From positions 1-38,644 of the forward strand of contig PWGH01000270.1 in assembly GCA_003555285.1 (NCBI GenBank): DNA of 38,644 nucleotides, read 5' to 3'. The stretch is from Thioalkalivibrio sp. (lineage in GTDB: Bacteria; Pseudomonadota; Gammaproteobacteria; Ectothiorhodospirales; Ectothiorhodospiraceae). Positions 1 through 8,464 of this stretch are shown here, one piece after another. The stretch's first letter is position 1, and every line of letters begins with the position of its first letter. Under the pieces are notes generated by a model. That model was given only the letters and a program-made list of their open reading frames with translations. It made no database searches and was not told the DNA's origin. A program made the translations under genes and the position numbers.

Positions 1-200
1 CCGAGGAAGCGGAGCATCGGGCTGGACCAGCCCTCGGCGTCCTGCACCAGCAGCGGATGCGTGTTCGCGAGCAGCGGCGCGAAGACCGCGATCAGGGTCA
101 GCACCCCGATCCAGGCGATCCCCAGGCGCGCGCCCCAGCGCAACAGCACCTCGGACAGAATGCGCCGGCTGAAGGACGGACTGCTCACGCGCTCAGTCAT
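1..200 (-). CDS. Peptide ABC transporter permease 2 (YejE-like), N-terminal part only
   Basis: Only the first 66 codons lie in the window; the gene runs off its left edge. The ATG overlaps the end of the upstream permease by 8 bases, so the two are translationally coupled. The visible product starts MTERVSSPSFSRRIL and then has one hydrophobic segment (about residues 27-45, ending VFAPLLAN). This is the usual N-terminal layout of DppC/YejE permeases, in which a short cytoplasmic basic stretch precedes the first membrane helix and a periplasmic loop follows. Family knowledge: it would pair with the neighbouring permease to form the membrane channel of a peptide or microcin-C type importer. The assignment rests mainly on position directly after permease 1 and on the family's gene order; the diagnostic EAA loop is outside the window. 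Confidence 0.8.
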   Translation of the reverse strand, partial: MTERVSSPSFSRRILSEVLLRWGARLGIAWIGVLTLIAVFAPLLANTHPLLVQDAEGWSSPMLRFL

Positions 201-1575
201 AGCTCACCCGCGGATCGACGATGGCATAGGCGAGGTCCGCCAGCAGATACCCGACCAGCGTCAACAGGCCGCTGATCAGGGTGATCGACAGCACCAGTTC
301 GCGGTCCCGGGTCTGCACCGCCTCGACCGCGAGCCGGCCCATGCCGTCGATGCTGAAGATCGCCTCGACGATCACCGAACCGGCGAGCAAGGAGGGCAAC
401 AATGTGGCCGATACGGTGATCAGCGGCAGCAGGCTGTTGCGGAACACGTGCTGCCAGAGCACGTCGCCCTCGCTGACGCCCTTGGCGCGCGCGGTCCGGG
501 CGTAGTCCGAGGTGAGGTTCTCGAGCACCGCCGAGCGCGAGAGCTTGGCCAAAAAGGCCAGCCCCCCGTAGGACAGGCAGATGACCGGCAGGATCAGATG
601 CCAGAGCCGATCGAGCAAAAACCCGGGGGTGATTCCGCCCGGCAATACCCAGCCGGCCGCTGCCAGACCCGCGAGGATCCCGGCGCCGCCGAACATCAGC
701 AGCCGCAGCGACAGCCATTCGGAGCGACCGAGCACGCCGCCGAGCAGCGCACCGACGGCACCGCCGACGCCCAGGGCCAGCATCGAGGTCAGCGCGTCGA
801 GGTCCTGGATCACCGCATAGCCGCCCACCGCGCCCAGCAGCACCCCGGCGCCCAGGCGCAGCGCGGCCGAGGCCTTCGCCGCAAAGGCCATGAAGCCGGC
901 GGCGAACACGAAGGCGAAGACCAGCAGCACCGGCAACACCCAGGCGATCTCGGCCTGGGGCAGGAACGGCATGTCGAGTGCCGCACGGCGGCTCAGGCCG
1001 CCGGTCGGGAACCATTGCCAGAACTGGTCGGAGGCGAGAAAGCCGATCATCAACACGCCCGCGAGCATCGTCGGGACCGACCACAGGCCGAGCAGCACCA
1101 CCCCGGCCTGGGTGTCGAAGGCCTGCCCGCGCTGGGTGGCCGCCCGCACCCCGACCGCGATTGCGATCACGTAGATCAGCGGGATCGACAGCACGTTCAG
1201 CAGCAGGGTGATCGGCAGGCGCTCCCCGATCAGATCGAGCACCGGCCGTCCGTAGCGAAAGCTGATGCCCAGGTCCGGGACCTTGAAATGCGGCCATCCG
1301 GTCAGCCCGCCGTCAGCATTCTGGGCGAAGCCCACCGGCGAAATGTTGTTCAGCCAGCGCCCGAACTGCACCGGCGCCGGCTGATCCAGTCCGTACAGGC
1401 GGTTGTAGTAATCCTCCATCGCCTTCTGGGCCTGCGGCTCCAGATTCTGCCCCTCGACCAGACTCAGCGCGCTGATGCCGCCGGGCGCCGCCGCCATCAC
1501 GACGAAGACCACCACCGTGATGCCGAGCAGCGTCGGCAGCATCAGCAGCAGGCGGCGGGCGATGTAGGTCAGCAT
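193..1575 (-). CDS. Peptide ABC transporter permease 1 (YejB/DppB-like) with an extra membrane block
   Basis: Inner-membrane permease of a peptide importer, 460 residues. The start is ATG at 1575 (MLTYIARRLLLMLPTLLG), the canonical DppB/YejB N-terminus; a further upstream in-frame start would only add low-quality sequence. The C-terminal part carries the EAA loop that contacts the ATPase (ARTARAKGVSEGDVLWQHVF) and ends in two more helices. Relatives such as E. coli YejB are about 364 residues. Here roughly 105 extra residues, about positions 205-315, form four additional hydrophobic segments rich in Gly/Ala, placed just ahead of the conserved WHLILPVICLSYGGLA segment. The gene follows the binding-protein gene on the same strand and overlaps permease 2. 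The substrate cannot be read from sequence; peptides are the family's usual cargo. Confidence 0.9.
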   Translation of the reverse strand: MLTYIARRLLLMLPTLLGITVVVFVVMAAAPGGISALSLVEGQNLEPQAQKAMEDYYNRLYGLDQPAPVQFGRWLNNISPVGFAQNADGGLTGWPHFKVPDLGISFRYGRPVLDLIGERLPITLLLNVLSIPLIYVIAIAVGVRAATQRGQAFDTQAGVVLLGLWSVPTMLAGVLMIGFLASDQFWQWFPTGGLSRRAALDMPFLPQAEIAWVLPVLLVFAFVFAAGFMAFAAKASAALRLGAGVLLGAVGGYAVIQDLDALTSMLALGVGGAVGALLGGVLGRSEWLSLRLLMFGGAGILAGLAAAGWVLPGGITPGFLLDRLWHLILPVICLSYGGLAFLAKLSRSAVLENLTSDYARTARAKGVSEGDVLWQHVFRNSLLPLITVSATLLPSLLAGSVIVEAIFSIDGMGRLAVEAVQTRDRELVLSITLISGLLTLVGYLLADLAYAIVDPRVSYD

Positions 1576-1689
1576 GGGCGGCGCGAGGGCGGTGCAGGCC
1601 GGCGGGACCCGCTGTTGCGGACCCGCGCGGGGCAACCGTCGGCACGGCGGCGGCGCAACCGTCCCGCAGCGACGATCCCGTTCAGGTGC

Positions 1690-1706
1690 ACCCGGCCCGG
1701 CCGGGT
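1690..1706 (-). other. GC hairpin between binding-protein and permease genes
   Basis: Perfect 7-bp inverted repeat ACCCGGC / GCCGGGT with a 3-base loop, in the 144-bp gap between the binding-protein stop and the permease start. It has no T-run. Such hairpins behind the first gene of an ABC operon often protect the upstream message, so that the binding protein is made in excess over the permeases; that role is inference. The rest of the gap shows nothing recognisable. Confidence 0.3.
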
Positions 1707-1719
1707 CCTGCGTCCGGTG

Positions 1720-3579
1720 CTAGCGGCCATAAAGTTGCTGGGCCGCCGGCACGTAGATCTCGATCGGGATTGCGCCGAGGTTCAATCCGAGCTGGGTCTG
1801 CTCCAGGCCGTGCACCCGCCGGTCGATGAAGGCCAGCGTCTGGCGCCGCATCAGGAAGGTGTAGGGCTGATCCTCGTACAGGATCCGCTCGGCCTTGCGC
1901 CAGAGCGCCATGCGGGCCTCTTCATCGACCTCGCCCCGGGCGGCCTCGATCGCCGCATCGAGTTCCGGGTTGCGGTAGTGGATGAAGTTGTCGCCGCCGG
2001 CGACGGTCTGGCTGGAATGGAACATCTGGAAGATGTCGGTCTCCACACCGCTGGTCCAAGCCAGCGTGATGGCATCGAAATCCTTGCGGTTCAGCAACTC
2101 CAGCATCACCGACCACTCGGTGGGCCGCGGCAGCAACTGGATGCCGGCACGCGCGTAGATATCCCGCAGGAACAGCACCATGCGTCGGGTGTCCTCGTTG
2201 TCCTGGAAGAACACCAGATCGAAGCTGAAGGGCTTGCCCTGGGCGTTCACCAGCACGCCGTCGCGATTGCGTTCGCGATACCCGGCCTCGGCCAGCAGCG
2301 CCTGGGCCCGTTCGACGTTGTACTCGATGGGCTCGAGCTCGGAGTTGTGCTGCTGGCTGTTGGGGCTGAAGGGGCTGATCGCCGGGTCGGCATAGCCGAG
2401 CATCACCTCCTCGATCACCCGCTGCACATCGGTCAGATGGCTCATCGCCAGACGCACCCGGGGGTCGGCAAAGCGGGTCGGCTCCCCGTCGCGCTCCTGG
2501 TTCCAGGCGACGTAGGCGTAGCCGGCGGTCGGGCTCATGTACTCGAAGGTGTCGGCACGCTCGCGCAGCGCCGCATCGTCGCGCAGGCGGGCATATTCGC
2601 GTGGCCGCGCGCCGTAGACATCGATCTCGCCGTTGCGAAACGTCGTCAGGCGCGCACTGTCGTTCTGGATCACCCGCCACACCAGGCGCTCGAAGGGCGG
2701 GTCCACCGGCCCCCAGTAGCGCGGATTGCGCTCCAGTTCCACGCGCCCGGAGTCGGGGGTCCAACTCAGCGGGTTCGCCAGGCGGTAGGGCCCGGAACCG
2801 AGCAGGATCCCGCGCGACTGGTTGAAGGTCTCCGGTTCGTCGAGGTAGCGCGCATAGAAGTGCTCGGGCACCACCTGCAGGCCGCCGGCCAGTTGCAAGG
2901 CGTTGAAATACGGCTCGGCAAAGGTGAACACCGCCGTGCGATCGTCCGGCGCCTCGACCTTCTCCAGCTTCTCCAGAAAGGCCCGGCTGCGCGGCGCCGC
3001 GATGCGCTCGTCCATCAAAAAGCGGAAGGTGAAGGCGACGTCATGGGCGGTCAGCGCCTCGCCGTCCGAGAAACGCAGACCCGGACGCAGGCGGAAGGTC
3101 AGGGTCAGCCCGTCCTCGGAGAAGGCCCAGTCCTCGGCCAGCAGGCCCTCCCATTCGAGGGTCTCCGGATTGCGCTGCAGCAGCGATTCGAGTACATAAC
3201 CCTGCACCTCGGACGCGTAGGCATCGCTGGAGACGAAGGGGGTCAGGGTCGCCAAGCCGGTGGCAAAGGCCCGGACCAGCCAGTCCCCAGGGGCATAGTC
3301 CGGCTGCTCGGTGGCCCGCTGCGCCCGTGCAAAGGCGGTGGGCAGGGTGACGGCGGCGCGCTCCCCCGGGCCCGCCGCGCCCGCGAAGGCCCCGGTGCTC
3401 AGATCCCCCTGCAGGCGTTGCACGCTGGTGCGCAAGGTACGCAGGTCCTGGGATTGCTCCCGCATCAGGTCTTCCATGGCGGTCAGGCGTTCCCACTGAC
3501 GGTCGATCTGTACCATGACCAATAACAGCAGCACGCCCAGCACGAGCAGACTCACGATCCATCCCAGGTGACGCTTCAC
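1720..3579 (-). CDS. Membrane-tethered peptide-binding protein (SBP family 5)
   Basis: Extracytoplasmic solute-binding protein of the OppA/DppA/YejA class (SBP_bac_5), 619 residues. The start chosen is GTG at 3579, preceded by GGAGG nine bases upstream. The first residues, MKRHLGWIVSLL, lead into one uncleaved hydrophobic helix (about 7-24) with no lipobox and no clear signal-peptidase site. A Glu/Arg/Gln-rich stretch follows (about 25-62) with heptad-like spacing, probably a coiled coil. The binding domain then starts near residue 90 (GDWLVRAFATGLATL) and shows the family signature around LLAEDWAFSEDGLTLTF. It therefore looks anchored to the inner membrane on a stalk instead of being free or lipidated. 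It is the first gene of the transporter operon and is divergent from fabI. Confidence 0.9.
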   Translation of the reverse strand: MKRHLGWIVSLLVLGVLLLLVMVQIDRQWERLTAMEDLMREQSQDLRTLRTSVQRLQGDLSTGAFAGAAGPGERAAVTLPTAFARAQRATEQPDYAPGDWLVRAFATGLATLTPFVSSDAYASEVQGYVLESLLQRNPETLEWEGLLAEDWAFSEDGLTLTFRLRPGLRFSDGEALTAHDVAFTFRFLMDERIAAPRSRAFLEKLEKVEAPDDRTAVFTFAEPYFNALQLAGGLQVVPEHFYARYLDEPETFNQSRGILLGSGPYRLANPLSWTPDSGRVELERNPRYWGPVDPPFERLVWRVIQNDSARLTTFRNGEIDVYGARPREYARLRDDAALRERADTFEYMSPTAGYAYVAWNQERDGEPTRFADPRVRLAMSHLTDVQRVIEEVMLGYADPAISPFSPNSQQHNSELEPIEYNVERAQALLAEAGYRERNRDGVLVNAQGKPFSFDLVFFQDNEDTRRMVLFLRDIYARAGIQLLPRPTEWSVMLELLNRKDFDAITLAWTSGVETDIFQMFHSSQTVAGGDNFIHYRNPELDAAIEAARGEVDEEARMALWRKAERILYEDQPYTFLMRRQTLAFIDRRVHGLEQTQLGLNLGAIPIEIYVPAAQQLYGR

Positions 3580-4034
3580 GAACGCAATCCTCCAAAACCC
3601 AAAAATGTGCACAAGAGCCGCAACGGGCCGGGCCCTGCGCGAACCCGCGGACGATCCGACTTCGACGCGCCGCAAAGCCGCGCACACGAATCACCCACCC
3701 GGGCCGCTCGCAGTCACTGCCCGGCAGGACCCTCGAAACGTACCCCGTCCGGCGCATGATGCCCAAAACTCAGCCCGCGTGCCTATCCGCGACCCGCAAG
3801 TCCGTCGGCCGCTGCGGCGCAGGAAAACCGGCATGCCTTCCAGGGGCTTCCGGTGGTCGCACACCGGCCACATGGGTATGATCGCACCAAGCCGCGTACG
3901 TTCCGATTCCGGCCCGTTGTTTTTGTCGATCTGGACCGCTGGGCCGGTCGTACGGGACGGGATGACGGGGCCAATGAATCCGGGATCTGCGGCCCGCCGC
4001 GATCCACCACCGATATCGATATCAGGAGAGATAG
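3580..4034. other. 455-bp divergent intergenic region, binding protein / fabI
   Basis: No gene is supported here. It must hold the promoters of the transporter operon (leftward) and fabI (rightward). A TATGAT at 3877-3882 is a fair -10 box for fabI but has no good -35 at normal spacing. Directly before fabI there is a 12-bp palindrome, GATATCGATATC, ending next to the AGGAG ribosome binding site at about 4023-4027; it could be an operator, but nothing else supports that. Confidence 0.4.
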
Positions 4035-4832
4035 ATGGGGTTTCTGACAGGCAAGCGCGCACTGATCGTCGGTGTCGCGAGCAACCGTTCCATCGCCTAT
4101 GGCGTCGCCGAGGCCATGCATCGCGAGGGCGCAGAACTCGCCTTTACCTACCAGAACGAGCGCCTGCGCGAGCGCGTGGAAAAGCTGGTCGCCGCGTTCG
4201 ACTCCGACATCCTGGTGCCCTGCAATGTCGAGAGCGATCAGGAGATCGAACAGGTGTTCGAGCAACTCGACGATTACTGGGACGGCCTGGACATCCTGGT
4301 GCACTCGGTCGCCTTCGCACCGAAGGAGCAGCTCGAAGGGGATTTCCTGGACAAGATCACCCGCGACGGCTTTCGCATGGCGCACGACGTCAGCTCCTAC
4401 AGCCTGACGGCGCTGGCCAAGGCCGGACGCGGGATGATGAAGGACCGCAATGCCGCTATCCTGACCCTGAGCTATCTGGGTGCGGTGCGCGCGATGCCCA
4501 GCTATAACGTGATGGGTCTGGCCAAGGCCAGCCTCGAAGCCAACGTGCGCTATCTGGCCTACACGCTCGGCCCGGAATCGACGCGGGTCAACGCCGTTTC
4601 GGCAGGGCCGATCCGCACCCTGGCGGCTGCCGGCATCGGCGATTTCCGCCGCATCCTGGATCATGTGGAAAAGAACGCCCCGCTGCGCCGCAACGTGACC
4701 ACCGAACAGGTGGGCAATGCCGGTGCGTTCCTGTGCTCGGACCTGGCGTCCGGGATCACCGGAGAAATCACCTACGTCGATTCCGGCTTCAGCATCCTGG
4801 GCCTGGGCCCCCACGAGGCCGGCCTACCCTGA
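4035..4832 (+). CDS. fabI: Enoyl-[acyl-carrier-protein] reductase (NADH), FabI
   Basis: Catalyses the last reduction of each fatty-acid elongation cycle, trans-2-enoyl-ACP to acyl-ACP. It is a 265-residue short-chain-dehydrogenase-fold protein of normal length. The N-terminal nucleotide-binding segment ([18 protein letters not shown]) is the FabI form of the Rossmann motif. The catalytic pair of FabI is present: Tyr147, then Tyr157 and Lys164 in the Y-x6-K motif YNVMGLAK. The C-terminus ends [11 protein letters not shown], also typical. ATG at 4035 has AGGAG about seven bases upstream. Its neighbour ppiD converges on it from the right and the peptide transporter diverges on the left, the same arrangement as around PA1806 in Pseudomonas aeruginosa. 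It is the target of triclosan-type inhibitors in other bacteria. Confidence 0.97.
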   Translation: MGFLTGKRALIVGVASNRSIAYGVAEAMHREGAELAFTYQNERLRERVEKLVAAFDSDILVPCNVESDQEIEQVFEQLDDYWDGLDILVHSVAFAPKEQLEGDFLDKITRDGFRMAHDVSSYSLTALAKAGRGMMKDRNAAILTLSYLGAVRAMPSYNVMGLAKASLEANVRYLAYTLGPESTRVNAVSAGPIRTLAAAGIGDFRRILDHVEKNAPLRRNVTTEQVGNAGAFLCSDLASGITGEITYVDSGFSILGLGPHEAGLP

Positions 4833-5034
4833 ACCCGAGCCGCCCTGAGGCCTGCCGGCACCGGAATCGGGGCAGGCCGCCGCACCCGGAAGCCGGCTCC
4901 AATCTACCGGCCGAACCGAAGACCGGGCGCGAGGGCACCGCGCCTGCCCCGGCCCGCCCTCGGCCGACACCGCCGGCGGTTACTGCCACGAGCTCCCCGC
5001 GACAATACCGGCCGGGGGGGTTATTCCGGGTTCC

Positions 5035-6942
5035 TTACTCCAGGTTCTCCGGGAAGCGCTCGACCTTCGCCTCGCTCTCCAGCCAGGCCAGGTAGGCCCG
5101 CATCTCGGCACCGCTGTAGGCGATTTGCAGATCTTGCGCCACACGACGCAGATCCACGGGCATCTCGGCCAGGCTTACGGTTTCCACCGATTCCAGCAGA
5201 ATCACCGCATAGTCACCGCCGGCCAGGCGAACCCCGCTGTGCCCGATGCGCGATTCGGCCGGGACCGGCATGCGGAACAGATGCTCCATCAAGGCCGATG
5301 GCATCTCGACATCGTTCTGCGGACCGGTGCTGCGGTTCACGGGCACCGACTGGACCCAGGCCTCGGGTGCGGCCGCTGCGAGCTCCGCCACCGTCTGGCG
5401 GTGTTCCGCCAAGGCGTCGAGCACGGCCTCGCCCTGCTCGCGGGCGGCCTGTGCGGCGGCGTCCTCGCGCAGGATGTCCCGAATGTCGGCCTCTACCTGG
5501 TCCAGCGGCCGCAGGGCCGGTTCCTGGTGCGCGTGCAGGCGCAGCACCACCGTGGTGCCGTCGGGCAGATCCACCGGCTCGCTGTTGCGCTCGTCGAGCC
5601 GCACGTCCCGGCTGAAGGCCGCCTCACGCACCGCGCGAACCTGCGCCACCCCGTCCCCGTCGTCGCGGGTGAACCAATCGGTGGTCTGGATCTCCAGCCC
5701 CGTCACCCGCGCCGCGGGCTCCAGGCTGCCGGGATTCTCGAAGGTCTGTGCGAGCAGGTCGTCCAGGATCTGGATCTGCCGACGCTCGGCGCGGCGGTCG
5801 CGCAGGTCATTTTCGACCTGCTCACGGACCGCCTCGAAGGGCTGCGGCCGCGAACGCTGGATGTCCGTGACCTCAACGATGTGCCAGCCCAGGCGGGTCT
5901 GTACCGGCTGGCTGATCAAGCCTTCCGGAAGCGAGAAGATCACCGTTTCGAGGACTCGATCCAGGTCGCCGCGGGCGATCTGCCCCATATTGCCGCCGCG
6001 CGGCGCCGACAGCGGATCCTCGGAATAGGCCGTGGCCAGCGCCAAAAAGTCCTCTTGCTGTTCCAGACGCGCACGCAGTTCCCGGGCACGTGCCTCGGGA
6101 TCATCCTGCATCGCGGTAACCAGGATCTGGCGCACGCGTCGCAGTTCCGGCTCGGCATAGCGCTGGGAGGTGGCCTGGTAGTGTTCGCGAATCTCCTCCT
6201 CGGTGAGGTCGATGTCGGCCTCCAGCACCCGCGGGTCGAGCCGCAGGTACTCGATCTGCAGGCGCTCGGGCGTGGTGAAGCGCTCCGGGTTTTCGTTGTA
6301 GTAGGCGACGACCGCAGCGTCCTCGACGACCTCGGGACGGTCGAAGTCCGCGGCCCGGAAGATCCCCCAACTGGCCACCCGCACCTGATGCCGCAGGCGC
6401 GAATACTCCGCGGCAGCCGCCATGGGCAAATGACCGCTCGCCTCGATCGCCTGCTGAATCTGTGCCAATTTGATGGATTGCGCCACATCCCGCTCGAAGT
6501 CGCCAGGCGACATGCGCTGGGCCTCCAGCAGGGTGCGATAGCGCTCCGGGGTGAAACGTCCGTTGTCGTGGAAGGCGGGGATGGCACGAATCTCGCGCAC
6601 GACAGCCTCGTCGGAGGCGCGGAATCCGGCGTCCTCGGCCGCCTTGCGCAGGAGTTCCCGCTGAATCAGCGACTCCAGCGCGGCGTCTCGAATCGCACGC
6701 TCGTCGAAGAGTTCGTCGGGGATCTGCCCACCGAACATGCGCGCCAACTGCTGCCGCTGTTCCCGGGTTTCCTGATGCACCAGGCGCACCGGAATCTCCT
6801 GCCCGTTCACCTCGGCCGCCACCAGCGGGCCCGGCGCGCCGAAGTATTCACCGATGCCCCAGAGGGCAAAGGGGATGGCGATCAAGCCAATGATGACGTA
6901 GGCAATCCAGCCGGTCGCCTTGTCGCGAATCGATTGCAGCAT
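5035..6942 (-). CDS. ppiD: Periplasmic folding chaperone PpiD (SurA/parvulin family)
   Basis: Inner-membrane-anchored periplasmic chaperone associated with the SecYEG translocon, 635 residues (E. coli PpiD 623). The start at 6942 (MLQSIRDKATGW) is the conserved PpiD N-terminus: a short basic cytoplasmic tail, then one membrane helix (about 13-30, YVIIGLIAIPFALWGIG). A SurA_N-type domain follows (about 40-200). The parvulin PPIase-like domain is near residues 265-365, recognisable from RRVRQILV, ATAYSEDPLSAPRGGNMG and LGWHIVEVTD. The last part is a long helical region. The promoter is probably the extended -10 at 6981-6986. In many relatives ppiD lies directly behind hupB; here two tRNAs and three genes intervene. 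The 202 bp between its stop and that of fabI show no convincing terminator. Confidence 0.95.
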   Translation of the reverse strand: MLQSIRDKATGWIAYVIIGLIAIPFALWGIGEYFGAPGPLVAAEVNGQEIPVRLVHQETREQRQQLARMFGGQIPDELFDERAIRDAALESLIQRELLRKAAEDAGFRASDEAVVREIRAIPAFHDNGRFTPERYRTLLEAQRMSPGDFERDVAQSIKLAQIQQAIEASGHLPMAAAAEYSRLRHQVRVASWGIFRAADFDRPEVVEDAAVVAYYNENPERFTTPERLQIEYLRLDPRVLEADIDLTEEEIREHYQATSQRYAEPELRRVRQILVTAMQDDPEARARELRARLEQQEDFLALATAYSEDPLSAPRGGNMGQIARGDLDRVLETVIFSLPEGLISQPVQTRLGWHIVEVTDIQRSRPQPFEAVREQVENDLRDRRAERRQIQILDDLLAQTFENPGSLEPAARVTGLEIQTTDWFTRDDGDGVAQVRAVREAAFSRDVRLDERNSEPVDLPDGTTVVLRLHAHQEPALRPLDQVEADIRDILREDAAAQAAREQGEAVLDALAEHRQTVAELAAAAPEAWVQSVPVNRSTGPQNDVEMPSALMEHLFRMPVPAESRIGHSGVRLAGGDYAVILLESVETVSLAEMPVDLRRVAQDLQIAYSGAEMRAYLAWLESEAKVERFPENLE

Positions 6943-6980
6943 CCTGTTCCCGCCAAATGAGGTAAAAAGAATAAGACGGC

Positions 6981-6986
6981 ATGATA
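6981..6986 (-). promoter_or_regulatory. Possible extended -10 promoter of ppiD
   Basis: On the minus strand the sequence TGTTATCAT gives a TGn extension plus TATCAT (5 of 6 to TATAAT), about 39 bases before the ppiD start. No good -35 is seen. It lies in an AT-richer patch of an otherwise GC-rich gap. Confidence 0.35.
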
Positions 6987-7181
6987 ACAAGAGCCTGCCG
7001 ACAGGGATATTCAACGGCTTCCGGCACGGACAACTTCACCCCGCCCCGCGCCCAGGACGCGCTTCGAGGCCCGGACTCGATCGCCTGGCCGATGCCACCC
7101 GCCGCCATCCCTGCCATACTCAACAGGCACCCGCCAACCTGCACCCGGGAGCCGACGCAGCCCATCGAGCCGGAGGAGTCC

Positions 7182-7601
7182 ATGCGCCAGGCCAGCCAGA
7201 CCCTGACGATCCACGCCCCGGGCCAGGGGCTCCATGAATGCACCCGCGAGGTCATCGGCTGGGTGCGGACAACCGGCATCACCACCGGACTGCTGACCCT
7301 GTTCGTCCAGCACACCTCAGCCAGCCTGCTGATCCAGGAAAATGCGGACCCGGATGTGCTCGCCGATCTGAACGATTTCTTCGCCCACCTCGTACCGGAG
7401 GCGATCGCGCGCTATCGTCATCGATCGGAGGGTGCCGACGACATGCCGGCGCATATCCGCAGCGCCCTCACTCAGACCCACCTGAGCATTCCCGTGGCCT
7501 CCGGTGTCCCCACGCTGGGCACGTGGCAAGGCATTTACCTCTTCGAACACCGGCGTGCGGCCCACGGCCGCCAACTCGCGCTGCACCTGCTCGGCGATTG
7601 A
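7182..7601 (+). CDS. YjbQ family protein (UPF0047)
   Basis: Small 139-residue protein of the YjbQ/UPF0047 family, of typical length. Family signatures are clear: VQHTSASLLIQENADPDV in the middle, GADDMPAHIRSAL, and the C-terminal LGTWQGIYLFEHR. Members are trimeric beta-proteins with conserved His residues around a pocket; E. coli YjbQ has been reported to have weak thiamine-phosphate synthase activity, but the physiological role is unsettled. The start is ATG at 7182, with GGAGGAG six bases ahead; in-frame sequence further upstream has no family similarity. It is divergent from ppiD across a 239-bp gap and precedes the marC gene by 108 bp on the same strand. Confidence 0.9.
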   Translation: MRQASQTLTIHAPGQGLHECTREVIGWVRTTGITTGLLTLFVQHTSASLLIQENADPDVLADLNDFFAHLVPEAIARYRHRSEGADDMPAHIRSALTQTHLSIPVASGVPTLGTWQGIYLFEHRRAAHGRQLALHLLGD

Positions 7602-7709
7602 GTCGCGCGATGCGTCCTCCACCGGGCCCGATCGGGGAGCAAAGCTGAACGCCATCCGTCCCTAGGGGGCCCGGGTGCCGCTTGAGGTCCGCAACGGAGG
7701 CCCGCACAC

Positions 7710-8339
7710 ATGGTGGATGTCGCGCTCGTGGCCTTCACGACCTTCTTCGTGACCGTCGGTCCGGTCGATGTCGCGGTGATCTATGCCGCCTTGAGCGCGA
7801 ATCACCCGGCAGCGGCCCGACGCACCATGGCCGTGCGGGCGACCCTGATCTCCGCGGTAATTCTGCTGGTCTTCGCGCTGCTGGGCGAAATGCTGCTGTC
7901 CTGGCTCGGCATCTCCCTGCCGGCCCTGCGCACCGCGGGCGGGATCCTGCTGTTGCTGATCGGCATCGACATGGTCTTCGCACGGCAGTCGGGCGGTGTC
8001 TCCGCCACCGAGAGCGAGACCCGCGAGGCCTCCAGCCGCGAGGATCTCTCGGTCTTTCCGCTGGCGACCCCGATGATCGCCGGTCCCGGTGCGATGAGCG
8101 CGGCCATTTTGTTGATGGCAGGCGCACGCGGGGACAGTCTGCACCAGATCACGGTGCTGTCGATGCTGTTGCTGGTGTTGCTGATGACCCTGGTGTGCCT
8201 GCTGGTCGCAACCCGAATTCAACGCCTGCTGGGGGTGACGGGCGCGCAGGTGCTGACCCGCATTCTCGGCGTACTGCTCTGCGCCCTGGCGGTGCAACTG
8301 ATCTTCGACGGCATCGCCGCCAGCGAATTGCTGCCCTGA
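7710..8339 (+). CDS. MarC family integral membrane protein (UPF0056)
   Basis: Six-helix inner-membrane protein, 209 residues, normal for MarC/UPF0056. The N-terminal signature FVTVGPVDVAVIYAAL corresponds to the family's first helix and its conserved Pro; FPLATPMIAGPGAMSA is the diagnostic repeat motif (PLA.P..AGPGA..) opening the second half. Hydrophobic segments alternate with short loops throughout. The substrate is unknown; despite its name MarC is not established as an antibiotic-resistance protein. ATG at 7710 follows a GGAGG (about 7696). It converges with the lipoprotein gene; the gap holds a strong hairpin that may terminate both. Confidence 0.92.
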   Translation: MVDVALVAFTTFFVTVGPVDVAVIYAALSANHPAAARRTMAVRATLISAVILLVFALLGEMLLSWLGISLPALRTAGGILLLLIGIDMVFARQSGGVSATESETREASSREDLSVFPLATPMIAGPGAMSAAILLMAGARGDSLHQITVLSMLLLVLLMTLVCLLVATRIQRLLGVTGAQVLTRILGVLLCALAVQLIFDGIAASELLP

Positions 8340-8422
8340 CCCACCCGCGGCGTGCCCGGCGACACTTCACCCGGGCGCCATCCGGGCGGCGGGGGCATCC
8401 GGGCTGGGGCCGGCCGGACCCT

Positions 8423-8453
8423 GTGGCCCCCGGCTACCGAAACCCGGGGCCAC
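8423..8453. terminator. Hairpin between convergent marC and lipoprotein genes
   Basis: Near-perfect 11-bp inverted repeat (GTGGCCCCCGG / CCCGGGGCCAC, one mismatch) with a 9-base loop in the 125-bp gap between two convergent stops. No T-run on either side, so a strict intrinsic terminator is not shown; position is the main argument. Confidence 0.35.
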
Positions 8454-8464
8454 TCGGCTCGAGG

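Noticed and set aside
61..3525. Very long open frame on the plus strand (over 1,100 codons)
   Set aside because: It is antisense to the binding-protein and permease genes, has no family similarity and a His/Gln/Arg-rich composition typical of the mirror frame of GC-rich genes.
3877..3882. TATGAT as the fabI promoter
   Set aside because: No acceptable -35 at 16-18 bp; kept only as a remark in the intergenic entry.
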